From positions 1 to 64,000 of the forward strand of contig DUMB01000011.1 of assembly GCA_012840085.1 (NCBI GenBank): a stretch of DNA of 64,000 nt. The letters run 5' to 3'. A program made the translations under genes and the position numbers. Numbering within the stretch: the first letter of the stretch is position 1; the number at the start of each line of letters is the position of its first letter. The DNA comes from Clostridiaceae bacterium. GTDB taxonomy: Bacteria; Bacillota; Clostridia; Acetivibrionales; DUMB01. The notes under the pieces are model-generated. The model was not told the DNA's origin. It searched no databases and saw nothing but the letters and a program-made list of their open reading frames with translations. This document shows positions 34,635 through 44,254 of the stretch, piece after piece.

Positions 34635-35263
34635 CTTTCAGCTTGTACATTACCTTCTTCACCAACAGGTACAACCGGCTCATCCACCTTATTCACCTGC
34701 ACGTCAAGCTTTCCTCCGCCGGTGATTGAAAGAATTACACTGTTCGGATCTGTTATAAGTTTTACTCCCGGTGGCAATTTAAGCTGTCCTGCTGTTACAC
34801 TATGGCCTGCGGTCATATTTGATATATCTGCTTCGATATAACTTGGAATATCCTGCGGCAGACATTCGACAGCTACACTATCTAACTGATAAACAATTAC
34901 ATTGCCGTCTTTTTCAACATTTCCTTTTCCTATTACTTTTACCGGAACTTCATAATGTATTTTTTCTGTCAGCGAAACTTTTTGGAAGTCAACATGTACG
35001 ATGTCTTTTTTTACCGGATCATACTGTATATCCTTTATAAGTGCAGAAAAATCATTTTCTGCAGCAAATTCAACAGTGAAAATGGAGTTCTTGCCATGAT
35101 GGGCAAGAAACTGCTTTATATCCGGGAGTTTTATCTGAGCAGGAGAAGCTGTCATGTCCTGACCGTATATTACCGCGGGTATATACCCGTTTCTGCGCAG
35201 TCTCTTGGCTTTTCCTCCTCCGACTAAGTCTCTTTTCTCAAGTTTTATTCTTGTATCACTCAT
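34628..35263 (-). CDS. rplY: Ribosomal protein L25/CTC
   Basis: The protein is 211 residues from ATG 35263 (AGGAGG ten bases upstream; TTG 35272 is one base from the site). The N-terminal 5S-rRNA-binding L25 domain is 'LEKRDLVGGGKAKRLRRNGYIPAVIYG' and 'FTVEFAAENDFSALIKDIQYDPVKKDIVHVDFQKVS'. A C-terminal TL5/CTC beta domain and an acidic Val-rich tail follow. It is a 50S component, with a general-stress role in Bacillus CTC. Confidence 0.95.
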   Translation of the reverse strand: MSDTRIKLEKRDLVGGGKAKRLRRNGYIPAVIYGQDMTASPAQIKLPDIKQFLAHHGKNSIFTVEFAAENDFSALIKDIQYDPVKKDIVHVDFQKVSLTEKIHYEVPVKVIGKGNVEKDGNVIVYQLDSVAVECLPQDIPSYIEADISNMTAGHSVTAGQLKLPPGVKLITDPNSVILSITGGGKLDVQVNKVDEPVVPVGEEGNVQAERV

Positions 35264-35601
35264 ATTTGACAATCCTCCTATAAGATATCAATTATTTTTC
35301 CTAGAGAAATACAAATCACAAACTTCTTACATGTTGTACACACTAATTATTTACGAAATATGAAGAAAATAAACATACGCGTAAAAAAATAGCCGAAAAG
35401 ATTGCTAACAAGATTGTGAAAAAGATAGCCAAAGAAACCGCTGAAAAAAGAGTCGAAAAAAAGTAAAATAAATATGTTATTGCAAGTTAATATAAAAAAT
35501 GTTATGCTAATATCGTTTGGATAAACTGCAAAACTACGCAAAAATGTGTTTATTTTTTCTGAACAGAAGAAAATAGGAGCCTAGGAGGAAGAAGATATTT
35601 A
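35264..35601 (+). other. Gene-free region between divergent rplY and pit
   Basis: 35380-35466 on the plus strand has Lys/Ala-coding degenerate repeats ('atagccgaaaagattgctaa' type) but no start codon in frame. The rest is AT-rich. CTAGGAGGAAG precedes the pit ATG. Confidence 0.5.
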
Positions 35602-36654
35602 ATGACAGTTACACTTACAGATTATTTGCAACAACTCATATCTAATCCGGCTTTAATAATTACTACCGTCTTAACATTAGGTGTTGTATTTGTTAACGGT
35701 TGGACAGATGCCCCTAATGCAATTGCAACTTGCATTTCTACACGTTCATTGAGTCCAAGAATTTCAATTATCATGGCAGCTATATTTAACTTTTTAGGCG
35801 TACTGGTAATGACACTTCTCAATGCAACTGTAGCACAGACCATTTATAATATGGTAGACTTTGGAGGGAATTCCCACGATGCCCTTGTAGCACTTTGTGC
35901 TGCTCTTTTTTCCATTGTTCTTTGGGCTACTGCAGCCTGGTGGTTTGGAATTCCTACAAGTGAGAGCCATGCATTGATTGCTGGAATAACCGGTGCTGCT
36001 ATTGCCCTGCAGGGAGGTATTGGAGGGGTTAACCCGTCTGAATGGGTAAAAGTACTCTATGGTCTGGTTCTTTCCCTGTTAATGGGCTTTTTCATGGGTG
36101 TATTTGTTGTAAAAACAGTTGAATTTATTTGCAGAGGCTTCGACAGAAAGAAGACTGTTGAAGTATTTAGATATGCCCAAATAGCAAGTGGTGCAGGTAT
36201 GGCATTTATGCATGGTGCACAGGACGGACAGAAATTTATGGGGGTATTTATGCTGAGCGTTTTCCTGGCTCAGGGACAAGCAAATGCAACAGAATTTGTA
36301 ATTCCAATGTGGCTTATTATACTTTGTTCTATTGTAATGGCATTGGGCACTTCCATAGGTGGTTATCGTATAATAAAGGCTGTTGGAATGGATATGGTTA
36401 AGCTGGAAAAATACCAGGGATTTTCAGCTGACATGGCAGCGGTTATTTCCCTATTTACAGCATCAGTTTTGGGATTGCCGGTTAGTACGACCCACACCAA
36501 GACAACTTCCATTATGGGTGTAGGTGCAGCAAAACGTATAACTTCTGTGAACTGGGGAGTAGTTAAGGAAATGGTGATTGCCTGGGTATTGACATTCCCG
36601 GGATGCGGATTGCTGGGATTTTTGATGGCATGGTTGTTTATGCTGGTATTCTAG
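35602..36654 (+). CDS. pit: Inorganic phosphate transporter, PiT family
   Basis: The protein is 350 residues, multi-pass. The two inverted PiT signatures are 'VNGWTDAPNAIATCISTRSLSP' (near 31-52) and 'GLPVSTTHTKTTSIMGVGAAKR'. The middle has 'FMHGAQDGQKFMG'. It is an ion-coupled low-affinity phosphate importer. AGGAGGAAG precedes ATG. A PhoU-like DUF47 gene follows 204 bases later, the usual Pit partner arrangement. Confidence 0.95.
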   Translation: MTVTLTDYLQQLISNPALIITTVLTLGVVFVNGWTDAPNAIATCISTRSLSPRISIIMAAIFNFLGVLVMTLLNATVAQTIYNMVDFGGNSHDALVALCAALFSIVLWATAAWWFGIPTSESHALIAGITGAAIALQGGIGGVNPSEWVKVLYGLVLSLLMGFFMGVFVVKTVEFICRGFDRKKTVEVFRYAQIASGAGMAFMHGAQDGQKFMGVFMLSVFLAQGQANATEFVIPMWLIILCSIVMALGTSIGGYRIIKAVGMDMVKLEKYQGFSADMAAVISLFTASVLGLPVSTTHTKTTSIMGVGAAKRITSVNWGVVKEMVIAWVLTFPGCGLLGFLMAWLFMLVF

Positions 36655-36858
36655 ACTATGCCGTTGCGCCTTGTCATATGTTTGCTTCGCAAACGGGCAG
36701 TTTATGCATAATATTCAGGCTTTGCTTTCAAACCTTCATATTAATTGCTGCCACGTTTTGGCTTGCGGGAATGAATCCGGCAAGACTGCAACAGAAGAAT
36801 GAATAAGAAGAATGAATAAAAGAAAGAATTAAATAAAACTAATGGAGAGGATAGGAAT

Positions 36859-37482
36859 ATGGCTCGTAAAAATGAGATGGACTACTTTGAGACTTTCGTT
36901 GAATTGGCAGGCTATTCCTGTCAGGCTGCAAATTTGTTGAACAATATTATGAATAATTTCAAGGTAGATGAGTTGAAAGAAAAGATGAAGGAAATGCATG
37001 TCATAGAGCATAGCGGAGACGAAGCAAGACACAAGATGGTAAGAAAACTTGCTAAGGAATTTATAACACCCATCGAGCGTGAAGACATTATGGCTATGGC
37101 AGATGCCATTGATGATGTGACAGATTCCATTGAAGATGTGCTTATGCACATGTACATGTTTAACATTAGATCTGTTAATGAATATGCATTAAAAATGACA
37201 GAAGTTGTTGCAAAATGCTGCAATGCGTTAAAAGCTGCACTGGATGAGCTGCATAATTTCCGCAAATCTCAGACACTGCATAAATTAATAGTAGAAATCA
37301 ACATTTTGGAAGAAGAAGGGGACAGGCTTTTTACAGAAGCAATGAGGGATTTGTATGTTAACGGCAAAGATTTTCTGGAAGTAGCAGCATGGAACCAAAC
37401 TTACAATGATCTGGAGAAATGCTGTGATGCTTGTGAAGAGGTTTCCAATGTTATTGAAAGCGTTATAATGAAGAATACCTGA
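36859..37482 (+). CDS. DUF47/PhoU-like Pit accessory protein
   Basis: The protein is 207 residues, all-helical. It has 'ETFVELAGYSCQAANLLNNIM', 'IEHSGDEARHKMVRKLAKEFITPIEREDIMAMADAIDDVTDSIED' (metal-binding ExxxD and DDVxD of PhoU folds) and 'ILEEEGDRLFTEAMRDLY'. DUF47 proteins couple to Pit transporters and modulate phosphate uptake. GGAGAGGATAGG precedes ATG. The next 480 bases hold a repeat tract and a terminator, closing the operon. Confidence 0.92.
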   Translation: MARKNEMDYFETFVELAGYSCQAANLLNNIMNNFKVDELKEKMKEMHVIEHSGDEARHKMVRKLAKEFITPIEREDIMAMADAIDDVTDSIEDVLMHMYMFNIRSVNEYALKMTEVVAKCCNALKAALDELHNFRKSQTLHKLIVEINILEEEGDRLFTEAMRDLYVNGKDFLEVAAWNQTYNDLEKCCDACEEVSNVIESVIMKNT

Positions 37483-37521
37483 TTTATATGCTGTTTTTTA
37501 CATATCTCAATAAGTAAATTT

Positions 37522-37617
37522 AATCTATGGAATCAGAGCAAATTCAATCTATGAAATCAAAGTAAACTCAATCTATGGAATCAAAGTAAATTTAGTCTAT
37601 AGAATCAAGGGCAGTTC
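37522..37617 (+). repeat. 24-nt tandem repeat, four copies
   Basis: Units at 37522, 37546, 37570 and 37594 ('aatctatggaatcaaagtaa' plus four bases), 80-90% identical. The last runs into the terminator. Confidence 0.93.
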
Positions 37618-37664
37618 TCAATAAATGCTATAAAAGCAATTGAGAAATGTCCTTATTATTTTTT
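37609..37664 (+). terminator. Terminator of the pit operon
   Basis: GGGCAGTTCTCAAT (37609-37622) pairs with ATTGAGAAATGTCC (37639-37652) with an inner AATGCT/AGCAAT extension. TTATTATTTTTT follows. Nothing else is recognised up to the next gene at 37953. Confidence 0.85.
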
Positions 37665-37952
37665 ATGTCAAAAATTTAAATTGGCATGTCACATCTTTTG
37701 TTGAGCAACTTTTTGAAACATTTCAAGAAGCATATTGATCAACTTTTTTACAGCATTGCAATATGGAATTGTTTTTTGAACTTCACTTGGAACTGTCAAA
37801 CCGCCTTTTTTCATTAAGAATATTTTAACCATTAACAGTTTATTCTGATTTTATATTTTATGGTATAATATGTATATTATATTATTCGGAATTAGAAATA
37901 AGTTATATATGAGGTCTGATTTAAATCTGATAAATCCAAGGGGAGAAAATTT

Positions 37953-38891
37953 GTGGATAATGAAAAATTGCTTGAAATAAGAAATGCTCTGGCAACACTG
38001 CCGATACTGCAGGAGCGTATGGAAAAGTTATGCAAGCGTATAAAAGAAGCAGAGAGTGAAGTCAGTTCATTATTGCATAAATATGAATCTGAATCCAGGG
38101 ATGTTGAGCGTATGAAGAAGGAATCCCTGTCTGCTACTATATTAAGGCTTATTGGAAAATATGAGAGCAAGCTTGACAAGGAAGTGCAAGAACAGATTAA
38201 AGCTAAAATGGAATATGATAAAGCCTGTGACAGAGTAAAAGAGTTATATGCTGAGCGTGATGAACTTAGAAGCAGAATTGATGCACTGAACCGTGATAAG
38301 CGAATTTATGAAGCAGAGTTAAGAAGGCGTGAGCAGGAAATACAAAAAGACACCAATAGTAATATTTACAAAGAATACAGGCGCCTGGAAGAGGAAGCAG
38401 CCATGCTTAGAAGACAACTTGCTGAAACGGATGAGGCAATCAGAGCGGCACAGAGGGTGAGAAGTACTGCAGAAAGCGCCATGAGACATCTCGAAAGTGC
38501 CGAAGGTTGGGCTACATATGATGTTTGGGCAAAAGGCGGATTTCTAAGTCATATGGCCAAGTATAATCATATTGACAATGCTGAATATGAATTTAACAGA
38601 TTACATTCACAGCTGAGAGATTTGCATAAAGAACTTTCTGATGTAAACTTTTCGGGTACTGTAGAATTGAAAGGTATTGATTCATTGACAAGAACAGTCG
38701 ATTTTTGGTTTGACAACATATTCACTGATTTAAGCGTGCGGAGCAGAATTCGTGAAAATATAGAAGAATTGAGAAGTTTGACCGGCAAGATAGCAAATAT
38801 AATTTACAGGCTGGAAAGAAATAAATCCGGAATATATATTCAAATCAAAGAGAATGAAAGCAAAAAAAATGACCTGATTATCATGGGATAG
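37953..38891 (+). CDS. Coiled-coil protein of unknown function
   Basis: The protein is 312 residues from GTG 37953 with AAGGGGAGAA upstream. Heptad-rich charged helices cover about 10-185 ('ERMEKLCKRIKEAESEVSSLL', 'ERDELRSRIDALNRDKRIYEAEL'). A conserved-looking 'GWATYDVWAKGGFLSHMAKYNHID' loop comes next, then another helical region. No signal, TM or catalytic motif. It may be a cytosolic structural or scaffold protein; I do not recognise a named family. Confidence 0.8.
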   Translation: MDNEKLLEIRNALATLPILQERMEKLCKRIKEAESEVSSLLHKYESESRDVERMKKESLSATILRLIGKYESKLDKEVQEQIKAKMEYDKACDRVKELYAERDELRSRIDALNRDKRIYEAELRRREQEIQKDTNSNIYKEYRRLEEEAAMLRRQLAETDEAIRAAQRVRSTAESAMRHLESAEGWATYDVWAKGGFLSHMAKYNHIDNAEYEFNRLHSQLRDLHKELSDVNFSGTVELKGIDSLTRTVDFWFDNIFTDLSVRSRIRENIEELRSLTGKIANIIYRLERNKSGIYIQIKENESKKNDLIIMG

Positions 38892-39143
38892 GCAAAATTA
38901 ATGCTTTTCAAATAACTATTAAATATTGTATAATTATATATAATTATAATTAATAATATAAATAAGTTAGCAGCATGCAAATGTCACTGATAGCATTCCT
39001 GATGTTTTGCTTACCGAATACCCTCCGTTGTTTGGAAATATATTGTCCGGATATATTGATTATATTTGCAGTGTAGGGAAATAATCTTAATTGATTATAT
39101 AAATATTTATATAAACTGAATACATAAAAAGGAGCGTGATGTT

Positions 39144-40529
39144 ATGGCAATTGAAAAGTATGTTGGCAGACCGGATAGCAGATATGATAATGAGGTGTTC
39201 GATGAGTTAAGTGTTTTGGCGGAAAACTGCAGTCGTATAAATCCTGAGTTATATAATAAATATGAAGTGAAGCGGGGACTCCGTGATATCAGTGGCAGAG
39301 GAGTACTTGCAGGATTGACTGAAATCGGCGAAGTTCATTCATATATAATAGATGAAAATGAAATGATACCGATTCCAGGCAAGCTATTTTACAGAGGCAT
39401 AGATATAGATGACATAGTGGAAGGTTTTCTTAAAGACGGGCGTATGGGATTTGAAGAGACATGCTATTTGCTGTTGTTTGGAAAACTGCCTGACAGAAGT
39501 TCACTTGAGAATTTTGAAAAATTGCTTGCAGAATGCAGGACTCTGCCCGGAAGCTTTGTACGTGACATAATTATGAAGGCTCCCAGCAGGGACATTATGA
39601 ATGTTATGTCAAGAAGTGTGTTAGCTTTATACAGCTACGATGATAAAGCTGATGACAACTCTGTAAAAAATGTAGTCAGGCAATGTGTTCAAATGATTGC
39701 ATACTTCCCATTGCTTGCAGTGTATGGCTACCAGGCTTATAATCATTATCACGGGAAAAACAGCCTTATAATTCACAGCCCGAGAGATGATTACAGTACA
39801 GCGGAAAATATTCTGCACATGTTGAGGCCGACCAGTCAGTTTACAAAACTTGAAGCCACTCTTCTTGACCTTGCACTTGTGCTTCATGCAGAGCATGGCG
39901 GAGGTAACAACTCAACGTTTACAACTCATGTCGTGACATCAAGCGGAACTGATACATACTCAACCATGGCTGCCGCTCTGGGTTCTCTTAAAGGACCGAA
40001 GCACGGAGGAGCAAATATAAAAGTTGTTAAGATGTTTGATGATATTAAGGAGAACGTAAAAGACTGGAAAGACGATGAAGAAATTACCGCATATCTTGAT
40101 AAAATTCTTAACAAGCAAGCTTTTGACCGGTCCGGCTTGATTTATGGAGTAGGGCATGCCGTATATTCAGTTTCCGACCCAAGAGCTGTTATATTAAAGG
40201 AACACTGTGCTAGGCTTGCAAAAGATAAAGGACTGGAAAATGAATTTAACTTGTATGCAAAAGTAGAAGAGCTGGCTCCGAAGGTAATACAAAAACAGCG
40301 TAAAATGTATAAGGGCGTAAGTGCCAATGTTGATTTTTATTCAGGATTTGTATACAGGATGCTGGATATACCGGTCGAGCTGTTTACACCAATATTTGCT
40401 GTTTCAAGAATAGCCGGATGGAGTGCTCACCGTATTGAGGAGATAGTTAACAGTGGCAAGATAATAAGGCCGGCATACAAGTGCATTGCTCCCAGACGTA
40501 ATTACGTTCCGTTGGATGCAAGAGTGTAG
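39144..40529 (+). CDS. Citrate (Si)-synthase-type enzyme
   Basis: The protein is 461 residues, longer than the 370-430 of common bacterial forms because of an N-terminal extension. The three catalytic residues are visible: His in 'LHAEHGGGNNSTF', His in 'IYGVGHAVYSVSDPRA' and Asp in 'VSANVDFYSGFVY'. It condenses oxaloacetate and acetyl-CoA. In an anaerobe it would feed glutamate synthesis. AAAAAGGAG precedes ATG 39144. Monocistronic with a strong terminator downstream. 2-Methylcitrate synthase is less likely, since no prp genes are near. Confidence 0.93.
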   Translation: MAIEKYVGRPDSRYDNEVFDELSVLAENCSRINPELYNKYEVKRGLRDISGRGVLAGLTEIGEVHSYIIDENEMIPIPGKLFYRGIDIDDIVEGFLKDGRMGFEETCYLLLFGKLPDRSSLENFEKLLAECRTLPGSFVRDIIMKAPSRDIMNVMSRSVLALYSYDDKADDNSVKNVVRQCVQMIAYFPLLAVYGYQAYNHYHGKNSLIIHSPRDDYSTAENILHMLRPTSQFTKLEATLLDLALVLHAEHGGGNNSTFTTHVVTSSGTDTYSTMAAALGSLKGPKHGGANIKVVKMFDDIKENVKDWKDDEEITAYLDKILNKQAFDRSGLIYGVGHAVYSVSDPRAVILKEHCARLAKDKGLENEFNLYAKVEELAPKVIQKQRKMYKGVSANVDFYSGFVYRMLDIPVELFTPIFAVSRIAGWSAHRIEEIVNSGKIIRPAYKCIAPRRNYVPLDARV

Positions 40530-40620
40530 TGTAACTTATTGTGCAAGGTACTAATTTAACTTATTGTGACAGGTAATGATGCAGCACTAAAATAATGATG
40601 CTTGCAATTCGTGTATAAGG

Positions 40621-40671
40621 GACAGTTCTCAACACTAAACACTCTTTAGTGATCAGAGAACTGTCTTTTTT
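40621..40671 (+). terminator. Terminator after citrate synthase
   Basis: GACAGTTCTC (40621-40630) pairs with GAGAACTGTC (40656-40665), with an inner ACACTAAA/TTTAGTG. TTTTTT follows. The arm resembles the pit terminator. Confidence 0.9.
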
Positions 40672-40792
40672 AGGGCTCTGCGTCAATAATTGAGTTGAGG
40701 CTCAAGTAAAATGAGATATGATCATATTTTGCCATGGTCACTTCCTTTGCAACCTGCATAGATTGTTAGTAGGTGAAAAAGGAGGTTGTGTT

Positions 40793-42208
40793 ATGCTCAT
40801 TTACGTGGTTAAAAGAGGAGATACGCTCTGGCAGATAGCTTCCAATTATCGTGTGCCAATTCAACGGATAATAGATGTAAATGGATTGGAGTATCCCAAT
40901 CAGCTGATAATTGGCCAGGCATTAATAATTCCAACGGCAGATTCCGTCCATACAGTAAGAGCCGGAGAAACCCTTTGGCAAATTGCACAGAATTATGGAG
41001 CTACTGTGCAGGCAATTGTTCAGGCCAATAATATTTCTGACCCGTCCAATATCAGTCCAGGCCTTAATCTTTATATTCCAGCGCAGCGCCATCTTGTCCA
41101 GCCAGGAGAGACATTATCACTCATTGCCGCAAGATATGGCGTAAGCTTGCAGAGCCTGATTGAAGTAAATAACATTGTAAATCCGGATATCATATATCCG
41201 GGAACGGTACTTTCCATTCCTCACAAACCAGGGCCTGGAATAAATGTAAACGGCTATATATATCAGCTGGGGGAACAGCAGGCTGCCATTGTGAGAGAAA
41301 ACGGTGAACAGCTTACTTACTTAAGTCCCTTTGCTTACAGAATACGGGAAGATGGAAGCCTGGAGCAAATATATGATACTCCTGCGATTAATGCTGCTTA
41401 TGCAGAACGGGTTGTCCCAATGATGGCCATTACAAACTTTACATCAACAGAACTGGGGCAAAACCTTGCCCATGTTGTTCTGTCCAGCCCTGAAATTCAG
41501 GAGCGTCTGCTTGACAATATTGTCAGTATAATGAGAAACAAGGGATACCAGGGATTAAATATCGATTTTGAAAATGTACTTCCTGCCGACCGCGAGCTTT
41601 ATAACAGCTTTCTCGTCAGGGCGGTTAACCGCCTGCATCGTGAAGGGTATTTCGTGTCAAGCGCACTAGCGCCGAAAACAAGCGCGGAGCAAGTTGGTTT
41701 GTTGTATGAAGCTCATGACTACGAAGCACACGGCAGAGTTGTTGACTTTGTCATATTGATGACATATGAATGGGGTTACAGGCTCGGTCCGCCACAGGCT
41801 ATTTCGCCCTTAAATCAGATCAGGCGTGTTCTTGACTATGCAGTTTCAGTAATACCAAGACAGAAAATATTTTTTGGATTCCAGCTGTACGCTCGTGATT
41901 GGCTGCTTCCACACGTTCAGGGACAGCAGGCTGAGACTTTCAGCAATCAGGAGGCAATACGCAGGGCAGTGATGTACGGTACCGTTATTCAGTACGATAC
42001 TGTAGCCCAGTCGCCGTTTTTCCGTTATAGGGACGGACAGGGAAGAATGCATGAAGTATGGTTTGAAGATGCCCGAAGCGCACAAGCGAAGTTCAATACA
42101 GTAAAGGAATACGGATTAAGCGGTATCAGTTATTGGGCCCTGGGATATCCTTTCCCGCAAAATTGGGTTTTGCTTGAGGATAATTTTACTGTCAGAAAGC
42201 TGATATAA
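40793..42208 (+). CDS. LysM-GH18 protein, spore cortex/coat type (YaaH/SleL-like)
   Basis: The protein is 471 residues from ATG 40793, with AAAAAGGAGG upstream. Three LysM repeats (about 3-47, 51-94, 97-142) bind peptidoglycan. The GH18 barrel follows, with the catalytic motif 'GLNIDFENV' (Asp and Glu of DxxDxE), 'LMTYEWGYRLGPPQAISPL' and a conserved C-terminal 'YGLSGISYWALGYPFPQNW'. There is no signal peptide, as in B. subtilis YaaH/SleL, which are made in the mother cell and placed on spores. Paralogue at 48318-49598 in opposite orientation. Confidence 0.92.
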   Translation: MLIYVVKRGDTLWQIASNYRVPIQRIIDVNGLEYPNQLIIGQALIIPTADSVHTVRAGETLWQIAQNYGATVQAIVQANNISDPSNISPGLNLYIPAQRHLVQPGETLSLIAARYGVSLQSLIEVNNIVNPDIIYPGTVLSIPHKPGPGINVNGYIYQLGEQQAAIVRENGEQLTYLSPFAYRIREDGSLEQIYDTPAINAAYAERVVPMMAITNFTSTELGQNLAHVVLSSPEIQERLLDNIVSIMRNKGYQGLNIDFENVLPADRELYNSFLVRAVNRLHREGYFVSSALAPKTSAEQVGLLYEAHDYEAHGRVVDFVILMTYEWGYRLGPPQAISPLNQIRRVLDYAVSVIPRQKIFFGFQLYARDWLLPHVQGQQAETFSNQEAIRRAVMYGTVIQYDTVAQSPFFRYRDGQGRMHEVWFEDARSAQAKFNTVKEYGLSGISYWALGYPFPQNWVLLEDNFTVRKLI

Positions 42209-42210
42209 TT

Positions 42211-42312
42211 TGATGTGCCGGTATTCCGGCAGCAGAAGTTCCGGGTATGAGAACCAATAAAAGCTATCCATTAGAGCTATCCAAAATGCTATTCCAACTG
42301 GCATGGCAAGTT
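42211..42312 (+). repeat. Structured repeat element, copy A
   Basis: The element begins TGTGCCGGTATTCCGGCAGC (42214-42233), which itself folds as GCCGG-TATT-CCGGC, and ends near GGCATGGCAAG. It aligns along about 100 nt with 63236-63333, including 'attccgg.agcagaagt.ccg.g' and a shared AAAAxxxAGCT block. No ORF covers it. Confidence 0.55.
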
Positions 42313-42381
42313 AGTACAAATTAATGTGTAGAAATATGGGGACAGCCATATGTCCCCTGAGTTTTTATATTGTTTATATTG

Positions 42382-42768
42382 TTAACCCAGATTGCCTATC
42401 ATCAATGTTGTTCCCGGCTGCATGTCATTAATCTGAGGCCGCCTGTAGCCGTTTTGCCTGCTGCCAGGCTTGATAAATCCAAAGTACAGCATTGCAAGTA
42501 TTGCAAACAAAATTATTATAAATACAATTTTATTTTTCCGGCTTTTTGCCAGCCAACATCTGATTGACACTACAATCTGCTTTAGAGTGTGAAAAATAGA
42601 ATTAGGATTATATATGAACTCATTTCTACACAGAGGACACACTACGGAGATTTTTCCCTTATCCAGGGGCACTCTCAGCTTAGTGAAGCAGCGGCCGCAT
42701 TTTATAATAATTTTATTATCTATTGAATAGTTAGAATAATTATAATAATTCGAATAATTCATTCTCAT
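42382..42768 (-). CDS. Zinc-ribbon membrane protein
   Basis: The protein is 128 residues from ATG 42768 with GGAGGA upstream. After a Tyr/Asn-rich N-terminus, a zinc ribbon 'CGRCFTKLRVPLDKGKISVVCPLC' (C-x2-C...C-x2-C, about 24-48) is followed by a TM helix (about 81-99) and a basic external or internal tail. This layout is shared by many small Firmicute membrane proteins of unknown role. Confidence 0.75.
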   Translation of the reverse strand: MRMNYSNYYNYSNYSIDNKIIIKCGRCFTKLRVPLDKGKISVVCPLCRNEFIYNPNSIFHTLKQIVVSIRCWLAKSRKNKIVFIIILFAILAMLYFGFIKPGSRQNGYRRPQINDMQPGTTLMIGNLG

Positions 42769-42998
42769 ATATTTTCCTCCAAATCAAACAGCGCAATTGA
42801 TTACTGAAATATTGATATTCCATTGAGATAATATATTAGTAATTATATCATACAATAATTCCATTTGCCTCATCTGTAAGCAGCTTTGTATAGAGGATTT
42901 ATTGGATAATTGTAGAATAATATAAATGGAACTTTTTTATATATTTTATATATATATTTTTAAATTTGATTAACAATTGTTACAGGAGGAATAATTCA

Positions 42999-44066
42999 AT
43001 GGTTATATCAAGCAAGTTGTTTGGAACAACACATGAAGGGAAAGAAGTATATATTTATGAGCTTTCAAATTCAAAGGGAATGACTGCCGAAATAATTAAT
43101 TACGGCGGTATTGTGGTTTCGCTCAATGTGCCTGACAGGAACGGAAAGATTGACGATGTTGTGCTGGGATATGACAAGCTTGAGGACTATGAGAATAAAA
43201 ATAATCCTTATTTTGGAGCAATTATCGGGCGCCACGCGAACAGAATTGAAGATTCGGTATTTGAAATAAACGGGAAAGAATACCGCTTGAATGCTAACGA
43301 GGGGGAAAACCATTTGCACGGTGGTCTCAAAGGTTTTGACAAAGTAGTATGGAATGCCGAAATAATAAAAAACAGTGATGGCGAGTGTCTGCAGCTTAGC
43401 TATACAAGTCCTGACGGAGAAGAGAATTACCCGGGCAATTTGGATACAAAAGTTACATATACCCTGACAAATGATAATGCCTTAAGAATTGACTATTATG
43501 CAGTTTCTGACAAGGATACTGTGGTAAATCTTACAAATCACTCTTATTTTAATTTGTCAGGCCACGGTAAAGGTGATATTACCGAACACAAGGTTATGAT
43601 TAACGCAGACAAATTCACAGCGATAAATGAAGAGTGTTTGCCTACAGGTGAAATCAGGGAAGTAAAGGGTACACCAATGGATTTTACAGCTCTGACTGCT
43701 ATAAAACCAGGCCTGTCCAGTGGATATGAGCAGATAATCTTTGGAAAAGGCTATGATCATAACTTTGTCCTTAACGTAAGCGGAAAGGATATCGAAAAGG
43801 CAGCTGAAGTATTTGATGAGAAAAGCGGGAGATTGATGGAAGTATATACAACAAAACCGGGCATACAGTTTTATACAGGGAATTTCCTTAGTGATGACTG
43901 CATTGGAAAGGGTGGTACCCGTTACGGTATGAGAAGCGGTTTGTGCCTTGAGACCCAGTATTTTCCCAATGCAATGAAGCATAAACACTTTCCTTCCCCT
44001 GTACTCAGGGCAGGACAGGAATACAGACATACTACAATCTATAAGTTTTCAGTAAAAAATTTATAA
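42999..44066 (+). CDS. galM: Galactose mutarotase (aldose 1-epimerase)
   Basis: The protein is 355 residues from ATG 42999 with AGGAGG upstream. It has 'GAIIGRHANRIEDSVFEINGKEY', 'NHLHGGLKGFDKVVW' (catalytic His region), 'VNLTNHSYFNLSG', 'GKGYDHNFVL' and catalytic Glu in 'SGLCLETQYFPNAMKH'. It interconverts alpha and beta anomers of aldohexoses. There are no neighbouring Leloir genes. The last 22 nt of the gene are duplicated after the stop. Confidence 0.95.
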   Translation: MVISSKLFGTTHEGKEVYIYELSNSKGMTAEIINYGGIVVSLNVPDRNGKIDDVVLGYDKLEDYENKNNPYFGAIIGRHANRIEDSVFEINGKEYRLNANEGENHLHGGLKGFDKVVWNAEIIKNSDGECLQLSYTSPDGEENYPGNLDTKVTYTLTNDNALRIDYYAVSDKDTVVNLTNHSYFNLSGHGKGDITEHKVMINADKFTAINEECLPTGEIREVKGTPMDFTALTAIKPGLSSGYEQIIFGKGYDHNFVLNVSGKDIEKAAEVFDEKSGRLMEVYTTKPGIQFYTGNFLSDDCIGKGGTRYGMRSGLCLETQYFPNAMKHKHFPSPVLRAGQEYRHTTIYKFSVKNL

Positions 44067-44084
44067 GCATTCAGTAAAAACTAT
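44041..44084 (+). repeat. 22-nt duplication of the galM 3' end
   Basis: 44041-44062 and 44063-44084 share the pattern ATAAG-N2-TTCAGTAAAAA. The stop codon sits at the junction. Further AT-rich degenerate copies ('gaagtaattagcaataa' type) continue to about 44250. Confidence 0.8.
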
Positions 44085-44254
44085 GAAGATATATTATGTG
44101 AAGTAATTATGAGCAATATATTATAAAGTGATTAGCGTAAAAGTAATTAGAAATATAGTAATAAGTAAAGAATTAATCAATAAAGAATTAACCTGAAGTA
44201 ATGAATTAATAAGAAAAAGTAATAAGTTAAAGAAGTAATTAGCAATAAGCAAAA

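Noticed and set aside
35347..35466. Plus-strand frame coding an amphipathic Lys/Ala-rich helix repeat
   Set aside because: No ATG, GTG or TTG in frame after the upstream stop and no ribosome binding site; better explained as a degenerate nucleotide repeat.
36603..36806. 67-codon ORF overlapping the end of pit
   Set aside because: Out-of-frame shadow of pit and its 3' region without a ribosome binding site.
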